Below, piece after piece: positions 24,186 to 35,200 of a stretch of 64,000 nucleotides of DNA. Where the stretch lies: positions 13,455,001-13,519,000 of the forward strand of contig JAYKKT010000073.1 of the NCBI GenBank assembly GCA_036023115.1. The letters are read 5' to 3'. The position numbers and the translations under genes are program-made. Positions within the stretch are counted from its first letter, which is position 1, and each line of letters begins with the position of its first letter. Under the pieces are notes generated by a model. It saw only the letters and a program-made list of their open reading frames with translations. It ran no database searches and had not been told where the DNA came from. This DNA is from Brasenia schreberi. Its lineage: Eukaryota > Streptophyta > Magnoliopsida > Nymphaeales > Cabombaceae.

Positions 24186-26974
24186 CTACATGGCTGCATG
24201 AATTCCAGCAGACTGCACAAGTACTGCTTTGATCTCCTCAGGAAGAACACCGGGTCCATCCTTGAATTGCTGCAAGACAACTCAAATAAAAATTAACCAC
24301 AATTATCATCAAAAACAAATGAAAACACCTTCAACCAGACGAAGGTGGTTTAACAAGGATTAACAGGAAGGAACTCACTTCAGCACGAAAAACGTCCATC
24401 ACAAAGCCATTGAAACAGCTAATAACGGCCTGGTGAATATCAAGTCCAAGCCCGTCCAGCGCTCTCATAGTAGATAGCAACAGACCAGGTCGTCTTGCAC
24501 AGACCATATGGATGCCAACAGCCTGCCCTTCACGAAGTTTTACTTCAACCTGAAAAAAGTGAAATAATGGCAGCTTGTGAGGACAGCAGAAGCGAGCTGG
24601 TCGTGCTGGACATGATTTGACAAAGCTTTTCTTCGAGTCCATCAACAAGGGCACTAGCTGAGTGTTTACATAACAATCTACTTCATGATTCTTGAAAACC
24701 AGTGAGCTGGATCCATTATTACAGACAATGAACCCATTCTCACAATCAGAGACAAAATGAACGTACATCTGAGAAATACTAGGACGATTATCAAGGCTGA
24801 AATTTAATAAAATCATCTGTCTTGTGTGTCTGCTTAAACATAGACTATCTTGATCCATTGGTAACAAATGCAACCAACATAAAAGAAGTTAGATTCATCT
24901 CAAGATCCTGCTGGGCAGCTACCAGTAACTTCATCGTTCTTGATAAAGCAAATATGTGGAGCAACTTACTCTTGCTAGCTGAGTATTTGGGCTTGGCAGT
25001 GAGCTTGGACAGAGTTCCTCCTTCATACGGCAGGGCAACGTAGATGGCGTGGGTGTCAGAGGGTGGAAACTTGGCGTACCGGTTACAGAAGAATTAGGAG
25101 TTGATTCAAGCTCATTTTGAAGATCATTGATCCTTTGGAGAAGTTCCTTCACGTACTCCACTGCATCAACCAAGATAGAAGCTCTATCCATCTATAAGGT
25201 AAAACGGAAAGAAAGAATCAACACATATATTTGTATCAACCATAATCCCTATCAAGTAAACATGTTTTCCTAGCGCATACTACTATATTGTAACCCATCG
25301 CTCAATTTATCAGTCAGAAGAATATTATACAGCAGCATATTCCTAATGATATGACCTACAATTCCAAGGGAACACTGAAAGAGGCACAAACGTAGACAGC
25401 CTCTATGAATGAAGCATAGTGTCCTCTCTGACTGAAGATGGCAACAGTGGCAGAGAACCTGAACAAACAATCTGCTAAAAACATGATACCTTTCTTTTTT
25501 ATTGTCAAGATAAAGTTAGGCAGACCCCACCAGATATGGACGAACCCAGGTATTGAACTCATGACCTTCAAGTTGAAGTTTCTTTTTTGTGTTGAATTCC
25601 ATGCCAGGAGAGAGTCAGAGACATCGCCCCTTGTGGCTGGTGCAGCTCACAACTTACTCTTACTTCAGAACAATTAGATAATTCTAGCAAAGAACACTTC
25701 TATCCTTTGAATGTCAATGACTTAGGTGCGGAAGGGGAGGATTGAAAGGGAAAAACCATCTAAAGTTTTTGAATAAAAGCGCCAAATTCAAGATATAAAA
25801 AAACAAGCAAGATAACGAAACGGAATGCATGAGTGATGAAAGAATACGCATCTATCTACCATATCAGTATAGAAAGAAAGCGACTCCTGAACTTGTTCAC
25901 ATTAAACTAATTCGAGCTTTCTTAGCGCGAAACCAGTTCATACATTCAACACGCACTAGATCGCTACCACTAGTTAAATACCAGTTAGCACACCAATGAA
26001 CAAGAACAGAGAGAAAAACCAACTTTGCTAATCTTGGGGACTACGGATCTGAGCATGTAAAGCCTATCATTCAGCTTCTTTCTTCTCCTTCTCTCAGCCA
26101 TCAGGTTCTTCGCCGGCAGACCTTTCTTCTTCTTCCCCTTCGGCTCTTCGTCATCACCGCCCGGAATGTCAACATTCAAAATGCTATGAACCATGCCGCA
26201 TCCGCCTCCTTTCTCCTCCGCCTTGTTCTCGGTCACCTCATCCGAGTCATAGTGCAACCCTGACCCGGCTACGCTCGGCTCATCAAATAAGTCCTCATCG
26301 CTCTTTTTCTTTTCCTCCGCGCAGACAGCGCCGGAATTAGAAAGCGTCGGTGGACTACCCAAACTGGAGTTTTGCCGGAGCGCAGCCCGTTTCTGGAACA
26401 GAGTCGGCTGACCTCCGACGGGAGGGAAAATTTCTAGCGGCCGCAAAATCTTCGGTCGATTAAGGAACCCTCTGACGTCCATGGTACTGAAATTAGGAGA
26501 TCCGAAGCTAGGGTTCTCCGCAATCCGTCCTCCAAAGTCGAAATTGACGGCACCCACTTGCGTCAAGGCGCCTAACCCACTGTCGGGAATCAAGTTGCTC
26601 GCATTCTCGGCAGGGTTGGAGTTTTCCGAGAAAAGGGGAGGTTCGAAATCGATCCCGGCAACAAACGGATTCGAGCAAACCGAGCCGAGGAAGGACGAGA
26701 GAGGTTGGTGGAAGACGTCGGAGACCGCCATGCTCCGGTGGGGCTCGAAGCCGTAGAGGTTCTGTATCTCGTCGTGTTGGTGGGTGACGCCAGCCATGGC
26801 GTGGACGTACCAGTTGTGGTCGTCCGACGTCGACCTGAAGGACGTGGAATGCGACTGCCCAATGAAGACCGCGTCTTCTCCGCTACCAACTTCTCTCCTC
26901 GGCCACGACAAGGCCTCGTCGTCGCCACCACCCACTTCGGCCGTCCACGCCACGGTGCTCACTCTCGACAGCAT
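24186..26974 (-). CDS. ICE1: ICE1/SCREAM-type bHLH transcription factor
   Basis: Nuclear bHLH regulator. In Arabidopsis, ICE1/SCRM pairs with SPEECHLESS, MUTE and FAMA to drive stomatal cell fate and activates cold-response CBF genes. Four exons on the minus strand: 26024-26974, 24970-25191, 24379-24549 and 24186-24269, all with GT-AG borders and phase 0, giving 475 residues (Arabidopsis protein about 494). Visible parts are the KRAAL motif at residues 195-199, the MAPK-docking element affected in scrm-D; a bHLH at about 286-345 with [14 protein letters not shown] and the dimer helices split by intron 1 after [12 protein letters not shown] and [12 protein letters not shown] blocks; and a C-terminal ACT-like domain (392-448: [37 protein letters not shown]). 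The ATG at 26974 is the first in frame. The alternative annotation as paralogue ICE2/SCRM2 cannot be excluded. Confidence 0.96.
25505..25585 (-). repeat. SINE fragment (family S1) in ICE1 intron 1
   Basis: The minus strand reads CTTGAAGGTCATGAGTTCAA, the same B-box block as the fuller copies at 29560 and 61808. The A-box half is absent. It sits well away from the splice sites. Confidence 0.45.
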
Positions 26975-27059
26975 CGCTCTTTTTCTTGTACTTTTGCTTT
27001 GCTTCTCTTCTTCTTACACACACACAGTGAGAGAGGAACTGTCTAGTATACAACAAGAG

Positions 27060-27110
27060 AGAGAGAGAGAGGGGGGGGGAGAAGAAACGTCTAGTATATA
27101 ATAGCAGAGA
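27060..27110 (-). promoter_or_regulatory. Probable ICE1 core promoter region
   Basis: About 100-130 bp upstream of the ICE1 ATG, the minus strand has a TATTATATAC box (near 27093-27102), followed toward the gene by a CT-rich stretch (27055-27085) of the kind common in plant leaders. The transcription start is not known. Confidence 0.4.
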
Positions 27111-27145
27111 GAGGTATTCTCCGCTTTGCTGGTTGCAGTGGGGCT

Positions 27146-27232
27146 ACAGCCGATTCGTGTTCGGTTCATCGCATACAGCCGATTCGTGTTCGGTTCATCG
27201 CATACAGCTGATTCGTGTTCGGTTCATCAAAC
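27146..27232. repeat. Three tandem 29-bp repeats upstream of ICE1
   Basis: The unit ACAGCCGATTCGTGTTCGGT... is repeated at 27146, 27175 and 27204. The first two copies are identical; the third differs by CTGATT for CCGATT and at its end. It lies 172-258 bp upstream of the ICE1 start codon, so probably in its promoter. Confidence 0.93.
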
Positions 27233-27486
27233 CGTATGTGCTGAACATGAACATGGCATTTTTCACTCAGCTTGACTTGAAAAGTCTTCGAGGAAAACTT
27301 TCAAATTTTCGTCGAAGTTACGCCTCCACGAATGAAATTACATTTAGGGTATTTAAAGTAAACAAAGAATAATTCTTGTTTTAACTTTTCCACCAACTAA
27401 GACTTGAGTATATGAAGAGTCAATTAGCTGGGCTGGCTCGTAGAAAGATGACAAACCGTTCAAACATGTTCAGCCAGAGACTGCAG

Positions 27487-27742
27487 CTAAAAGTATACAT
27501 AAAAGTATATACAGTAGTTGTTGAAAGGTGGGAAGTGTATTTTTTTCCCTTATCTTTTTCTTTTCCTTCCACAAACGGTGCTTAATGATGTATTTAGGTT
27601 TTTTATTTTTTATTATAAAAGGAGGCTGAAGCCTAAAAGTATACATAAAAGTATATACAGTAGTTGTTGAAAGGTGGGAAGTGTATTTTTTTCCCTTATC
27701 TTTTTCTTTTCCTTCCACAAACGGTGCTTAATGATGTATTTA
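27487..27742. repeat. 110-bp direct duplication separated by a SINE tail
   Basis: 27487-27596 is repeated essentially perfectly at 27633-27742 (begins CTAAAAGTATACATAAAAG, ends GATGTATTTA). The 36 bp between the copies is T-rich and ends AAAAGGAGGCTGAAGCC, which is the tail of the S2 SINE family. After the second copy, GTTGAGCTAATGCTTTGGGT resembles the S2 A-box end. Confidence 0.9.
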
Positions 27743-27744
27743 TA

Positions 27745-29555
27745 AGAGGGTTTTACCGTTGAGCTAATGCTTTGGGTGCATGTGTATGAGTTTCTTTTTT
27801 TTTTTTAAGAAAATGGACCAAGTAATGAAGAGGGTTATTTAATTTGTTTGGCTCGTTTATCAACCTTATATTTCAGTGAAAAACTGCGGTTCATGTCAAA
27901 AACTGCCCTTCCTCATTGATTGTTTAGTATGGTACCTCTTATTTGGGAGAGATTGACCCATCTATTAATCATGTGTTTGTATGGTGTTGCCTCACAAACT
28001 AGTTAGTCAAAAGCAATCTCTATTAGTGCATTTTCCTCCTTTTTCCTCTTTTTTTTTTTTTACTGCTATCATTAATGATGACAACAATTACAAAGGGAGG
28101 CCACTTTTGTCACGGGAAAACCATCATAAGGCGCACTGACGGGTTCTTTCGGAACCGGCACTTGGCCTTAGGACTAAGCAAGTCTTAGCGGATTCACCTA
28201 AGTATTGTAATGACCACCGACTCCCAAAACAGTGCGTGAGAGTCCCTCCCCTAGTGTCAAGCTTGTTAAAGTCTTTGACACTCACTACTCAAACAGCAAA
28301 AGCAAAGAGGTAATATGAAAGCAAATGCATGCATACTTAAAGGCAATGTAAGTAAAGACACCCATTTAACTCACCCCACTTAACTCCAAAATCACTTAAG
28401 AGAAATGCACTTCACGCATCCATTTAAAAATGTAACATCTTTATTGATAGCAGAAAAGGAGTACACGACCCCAGCATACATGTGCCCTCAAAATCGAACT
28501 TGTCACACATGAGGTAGACATGAATGGTTCCTAACTTGTCCAAAAGTTCTAATAAAAACCGAACTGGATCTGGAACCGGTTGAATCCGAAATAGGTGAAA
28601 CGAGAACCATAACCGGTTTGATTCTGTTTCACTTTTTATAAAACTGGAACCGAAACCGATGGTTCCAAGCCACCAGTTCTAATATTTTTTCTTATAATTT
28701 TTAACTTTTTTATTAAAATTATCGGTTTTGGCAAGACTCAAATTGGTACCACCTCGAAACCGATGATTTTAGAACCGGAACCAGCCCCAAATCGGTTTTG
28801 TTACAGTTCCAGGTTATGAGCAAATATGTCTACGTTGAGTTAATGCTTCGGGTTCCCTTTTGCTGATTTCTTTACAATCTGTGTCTCTTACTTTGATGAA
28901 TGTCCGGCAGACATGCTGGGATAACCAAAGATTTGTCCATTGGATTCCTGCCAATGAAGCCAGTGGTGGACCTACTCATGGATGAAGTGACGTGGCGTGT
29001 TACCCAAACTTCCATCAAATCCACGAAGATTCTTTTAATCAGATCGAATTACATATGTATATACATATACATATACATGTATATACAAATACATACATAT
29101 ATATATATATTAGATATGTAAGTGACTTCACTTGAATATCAAGCGAGCGAACTTTGCCTCACCCCAGAAATTTTCAAGTTTCGTCACAAAATGAAGCACA
29201 AGAAATCTCATTACCAATTGATTGTACCACTTCCTGTTTGTGCTCACATTCAATGTGGTAACAATTCATTCGGGATCATAATCCAGTGTTGTAAGACCGT
29301 AATTTTGTTTATTTGCACTTCATTAAATAATTTACTGATTGCAATAAAGGAGGGGGTCTTCCCAGTTTTCTCATTGAGAAAAAAACTCTGGTTGAGCCAT
29401 AACATGATCGGTCCGAGCGACTTCCCCAGTCTAGATCACTAGAATTGTTGTTAAGAAGACATGAATGAAATTTGTTTTGGTCTTATATATGCTCGAGGTT
29501 ATCTTATGCAACTTTAGTTATATAGATGGCATTTAGTGCTTATTAAGAAGGAGGG
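27745..29555. other. Intergenic sequence between ICE1 and the aspartate kinase gene, part 1
   Basis: No gene recognised. It holds T-rich tracts, a stretch with repeated GAACCGGAACC-type motifs (about 28550-28820), and TA/CATA repeats at 29050-29115 and 29795-29818. Confidence 0.4.
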
Positions 29556-29559
29556 CGCT

Positions 29560-29660
29560 CTAGTGGCAGAACAAAGAGCAATAGCTCACCTAACTAGGGT
29601 TGAGTCACAAGTTGAAGGTCATGAGTTCGACGCTCCCATTGTACCAAAAGAAAGAAAAAA
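29560..29660 (+). repeat. tRNA-derived SINE (family S1)
   Basis: A-box-like AATAGCTCACCTAACTAGGG is followed after about 20 bp by B-box-like GGTCATGAGTTCGACGCTCC and then an A-rich end. The same arrangement occurs at 61808-61900. Resembles a plant tRNA-headed SINE. Confidence 0.6.
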
Positions 29661-30339
29661 TATCGACTCTTTTTGAGGACAGACACAACCCAAACCCACC
29701 ATATGATGTCTTCACAACATATATGCATCTATATATACTAGTCGCCATTAGTTCCCTTATGCTAAATGTGATTGTAACCATTTATCTTCTTTCAATTATA
29801 TATATATATATATATATAGGAACCGTGGTATATGTTAGCATATCCAAACAAATCTCAAGCAATCAATTTGAAATATGGATAGCTAAGATATGAATTTCGA
29901 AAGTAAAAATTGAATGTATATATTTACAAGTGTAATTAATTTTAAAATCAACTTTTATTTTTTCAATTCAAATTACAATCATCCATCTTTTAAATTGAAT
30001 GTTTGAGTATGTATGATTAATTTTGGTTGACTTGATCTATTATCATAATATAGAAAAGATGTAACACCTGAAATGTACGCGTATACAATTGTATTTTCAA
30101 CATATGAAACAAAATAAAGGCAAGGTTGGCAAGATGGCTCAGCTCAGTCAAAGCAGGAGATCTTCTGCGACTTGTCAAAATTTGGCAAGCTATCCCTCCT
30201 CATTGGTCAAGCCAAGATGTAGGGAACATATGTGTAAAACAATGTTAGTAAATATTCTATGGGAACGAGGACTGCAAACGGACCAAGCCGCTCATGGTTT
30301 GACTAGTCACTGATTTGCTCATTTGTTAGGTTGGAAAAA

Positions 30340-30572
30340 TCTTTTAAGATGGTTTGAACACGTAGAAAGATGTCAACGAGGGTTTCGGTAAGAGAGTACG
30401 ATAAACTAGATTTTAAAAATATTAAAGAGAGAAAAATTATAAAATTTTGAAAGTAAACAATAAAAAATAATCTGGCTTATGTTGAGTTAACTATTAATAT
30501 GATAGATGATCGGACTCTATAAAAAAAAAAGATGTCTAGAATGAGAAAAGTCTAGTTTGTTGTTGTTGTTTA
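30340..30572 (+). mobile_element. Decayed 3' end of an RTE LINE
   Basis: AAGATGGTTTGAACACGTAGAAAGA, then an AATCTGGCTTATGTTGAGTTAAC block and a terminal GTTGTTGTTGTT run, match in order the 3' ends of the RTE copies at 36949, 46303 and 62948. Internal deletions and stops abound. Confidence 0.75.
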
Positions 30573-30722
30573 GAAGAGGACTAGCAACCCACAGACACAT
30601 CATGTATTACTTGTGAACAAGAATGGCAATTCTCCCACATCTGATGGCCCAGATCGTAGTTGGTATCATGCTGCACTGACCAATATGTGCACATCTATTA
30701 CTTTCTCTACAGATGCATTCCA

Positions 30723-30767
<45 letters not shown>

Positions 30768-31390
30768 ACAATAGTTTTAAGTAACAAAAAATAATATATA
30801 ATTAGATCAATAAAACATCCAAACCTGTTTGAGACCTTAATTGAGTTGGTCGTGAGCAGCGTGTGGTCGACTTAGCCCCGTCGTGAACCTCATTGGAAAA
30901 AAAAGCTGTTCGTAAATTGTGTGTCGCTGCGAGTTGTGAAAACATTTAAGTTATGAATGGATTTAGTTAATCCATATACAGATGAGTAAGTCCACCCAGC
31001 AAAAATAAAAAAACCCCACAAACACGAGCCCGAAAGAGTTCGAACATGACTTGAAACGATGATGAATGAGTCCAAACATGTTTGAACGAACTTGTTATTT
31101 GCAACGCAGCTTGTTAAGCAATAACAAATAGCTTACGAACATGTTCAAATAAACACAAGCAAGATCGTGTAGGAAACAACCCGAACCCGAACTGCCCGTG
31201 TCTCTTTCAGCTCGATTACCCGATCCCTTGTCTGGAGCCGTGTTTCGTATTTGGATATAAAATGATTCAACCCGATCCATTAGCACCGACCATGTATGTT
31301 TCTGCTTCTCTTGCTCCCCGCTAGTGGGTTTTCGTAGAAAGCCACGGGCTATACGCTTTCCTCGCTTTGGGCCGTCCGATATTACTGAGA
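30573..31390. other. Sequence upstream of aspartate kinase
   Basis: Contains a (CT)n(TA)n tract (30722-30767). Otherwise nothing recognised. It leads into the GC-richer probable promoter of the kinase gene. Confidence 0.4.
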
Positions 31391-32282
31391 TCTGACCGAT
31401 CGGACGATGAGGAAAACGAAGGCCCGGGTAGCGGCCCCGCCGAATCTTCCTTCCTCTCTTCGTCGTGCCCCCCACGGGCAGCCACCGTCCGCTGTATCTC
31501 GCGTTTCCTTTGGGCGGGTCCGCGTTCAAATTCTCCTTAGGGAAGGAAAACGTAGCAGCAGAAGCTCCACGTCGTTTACGTCTCCTTTGGTTTCAGTTCG
31601 TGAAAGAGGAGAAAAGGTAAGTTTTAGGTTTTCTGAGATTTCGCTTTTTCCGCCTCTATCCGGCCTTTTAAGAGCTATTGAAGTTGAATTTTTTTTCTTT
31701 GAGCTATTTCGTGTAGCACTCATTGTGAGATTTTCTGCTTTATGGAGATCTGTTATGGTTTCACTTTTTGTTCATCTCTGAGTGCTGAATTTTAGTGCTT
31801 CTTTACGAGTTTTGGTTTTGAATCGGTTGAAATGTGCAGGAAAGAGGCCGTTTCGAGCTGGGAAGGAGGTGCGGCGAGCGATATTGTCGATTTTTTTTCG
31901 TTCTTAGATCTACGAAGCTTTCTCTTTAAAGGACTGGAATTTGCTGCTGTTTTTGCCCTGGGACGTTCCATTCGCCGAAACAACACAGTATTTGTGCATT
32001 TACTATTTGGCTGAAGCACTTCATTTGTTCGATTCCTTTTGCTGCGGAACATTGACTCAGCTTATTGTGACCTTCTATAGCGTTTTGTGAAGTTCTTACT
32101 AAGAATCCAATTTTTTGAGCCTGTCCTATTCATCTCTTCGATTGAAAAGACCATTCTTTCTGCCACCTTATTGAGAAGGAAGGAAATTTTCCTTGGTTTC
32201 CTAGGATTAAGCAACTTTAGGGAAGTCATTTTTAGTCCGCCCTTTTATATCTCAAGACTTGAGATCTAATTTTCCCCATTTG
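31391..32282 (+). promoter_or_regulatory. Probable promoter and 5' untranslated region of aspartate kinase
   Basis: GC content rises sharply at 31390-31560. A strong donor-like AAAAGGTAAGTTTT at 31613-31626 is followed by T-rich intron-like sequence and possible acceptors (for example TGTGCAGG near 31840), suggesting a spliced leader. The coding ATG is at 32283. Transcript ends are not known. Confidence 0.45.
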
Positions 32283-35200
32283 ATGGCGGCATCTCTCCAA
32301 TCTAGCGTTCTCCGCCTGCCTAACGTTCCGAAGACAAGCTCAGAAAACCGTTTTTCTTTATCTTCAATATCATGCAGCCGAGTTACATTTTCGACCTTTG
32401 GGAAAGAGGTGACGCATTGGAGCAAGAAGGAAAGGGGATATGGAAGAAGATATTTGCGTACCCGTTGCGAACACCAAGCACCTGTGGCTTTAGTGGAGAA
32501 GTTTGAGGGTGGGGATGGACGGTCAGGTGAATTGCGGAAACTGAGCTGCGTGATGAAGTTTGGTGGATCGTCTGTGGCCTCTGCGTCAAGAATGAAGGAA
32601 GTTGCAGCCTTGATTATCAGCTTTCCTGAGGAGAACCCTGTGATTGTTATGTCCGCTATGGGGAAGACTACTAATAAACTTATAGAGGTGCGTAAGCTGT
32701 CTCTAAACTGTTGGTCTTGTCTTACTGCTTGACATCTCGATTCTTTTTCCATGTGCCTGTGCACGTCCTCCATTCATAGCAGGCAGCAGATGTCCTCTTA
32801 AATCACAAGCTAATACATGTTGCAGTCCGAGTAAAGCTCTGTTTAATCTTATACACAAGTTGGTTCTGATTATGGCCATCATAAACAATTATTATATTTG
32901 TATACTTCTCTCAGGCTGGGGAAAGAGCTGTTAGCTGTGGTCTGAACAATGTCTCCGCTATCGATCAGTTGCACTTTGTAAAAGATTTGCATCTAAAGTA
33001 TACATTCTTTCCCTCTTCTGAGAATATTTGATATTGTTGCAATGCTCTCATCCTCGTGTTTTTGCAGGACTGCTGATGAGCTTGAAGTACCAAGATCAAC
33101 TGTTTCTGGTAATTGTTACATGGATGTTAGCAGAACAATCCAACCCCCAAACTTAAGAGTTTAATGTTTTTGCTCTTCTCAGTACGTGTTCTTAGAAATG
33201 TTCCATTTGCAAAGAAACAGCCCCTCAGAAAAATACCACCAGTGAAATAAAATGTCGAAGGCTTTTTGGGTATACCTTGAAATGAAACTAACTTGTGACC
33301 ACACTTACTACAGAATTAAATGGGCAAATGCCTAATCTGGACTGACAGGATCAGCTTGTCTCGCTTTTTAAGAATTTCCATATTTTGGTTTTATCTGATA
33401 CAGTAGTGGTCACGTTTGATGCATCTGGATTGACAGAATCAGCTTGCATTTTCTCATGCAGAACTGCTCGAGGAGTTTGAACAACTACTTACAGGAATCT
33501 CTTTGATGAAAGAGATGACACCTCGTACAAGAGACTATCTGGTTTCTTTTGGAGAGCGTATGTCTACACGGATTTTTGCTGCATATTTGAATAAAATTGG
33601 CCATAAAGCTCGCCAGGTATGTGATTGTGCTGCGTAATTATGTTGGCTACATATGCTTGTAGAAGATTGTGGAATGTGTAAAAGTGCTTGTCAATTGTTT
33701 TCTTATTTTTTGGTATTTGATGTCTTCTTTTGGACATGTCGTTGTGATACTGTATCTACTATAGTACGTAATTATTACTTTGAACAGATGTCAATGTAAA
33801 AATAAAATTATGCCACAAGTATGTTGTTGTGGAATATGTACAAGTGCTTCTAAATTTAACTTTCTCATGTTTTGGTACTTCAGGTTTGCTTTGAACCTGC
33901 TGATATTGTGATACTGTAGCTACTAGAGTAGCATATTGCGTGTCACTTTCAGATAATTGGTTCTGATATTCAAATAGGGAAATATCGTGCTACTCCTTTG
34001 TCTTCTTGGGTTACTAAAGAAAACCAATTACATATTTCAGTCAGGACCAACAAAACTCAATCTTTGCTAATGTTAATCTGCATGGAAGTTACCGTCATGC
34101 TTTTCCATATTTATGCCTTGCGCTATATACAGGGAAATTGATTGGTGAAGCATGCTCTTTTTGCAGTATGATGCATTTGACATTGGTTTTATAACAACGG
34201 ATGAATTCACAAATGCTGACATCCTTGAAGCAACTTATCCTGCTGTTTCAAAGAGTCTGCATAGAGATTGGCATGATGATCCTGCTATTCCTATAGTAAC
34301 CGGGTTTCTTGGCAAGGTGCTTCTGAGTGATCTATGATTTAGAAACATATAGCAAGTGTTCTTTGTGTATTATTTAAGTGAACTGCCTGTTTTTGCAGGG
34401 TTGGAAATCTGGAGCCGTTACTACCTTGGGTAGAGGTGGAAGTGATTTGACGGCTACTGTGATTGGTAAAGCCTTGGGCTTAAGGGAGATTCAGGTTGAC
34501 TTTAAACTCTATGCTGCAAATATTCTAGCGTCTGATGTACCATCTGTCTATGAATTCAATGATAACCTACAACTTCCTGTTGCTAAATATTTGTGTTTGA
34601 AAATATTAGAGATTGTGCATACACTCTTTTTTGTGGTCTTAACTTTGACTTGCAGCGTTGTGTCATTTGTAACAGGTGTGGAAGGATGTTGACGGAGTGC
34701 TGACATGTGATCCTAATATCTATCCGCATGCAGAACCAGTACCATTTTTAACATTCGAGGAGGCCGCTGAGCTTGCATATTTTGGTGCACAGGTTTCCTT
34801 TGATATACGTTTTGATTGAGAATCTGATATCCAAGAACCGATATTTGCACATTTCATGGCATCACTTGTCCATCTCCCTCTCCCTCTCTCTCACTATATA
34901 TGTATATATACATATATTCAATTAACATAAGAACAACGTATACAGAGTAGTTGCATAGAAGCATATAACTGGAATTGGTTATAGTGTAGGATGACCACCG
35001 TGAGTTCACTCTTCTATGAACCTACAATACATGTCAGTGTGCTTGATGTGTTTGTAGGAAAGTACTTATTTCGGCAATACATGACTCCTCTGTTAACATG
35101 ATGTTCCCATGATACATGGGAAGCAATACTGCCAACATAATATTGCTGCTTACTTAAAATTGGTTGCAAGCCGTAACCAGAGTGATGGCCCAACTGGCAG

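Noticed and set aside
26590..27101. ORFs overlapping ICE1 exon 1 in other frames or on the opposite strand
   Set aside because: They are shadows of the GC-rich first exon, with no recognisable domain.
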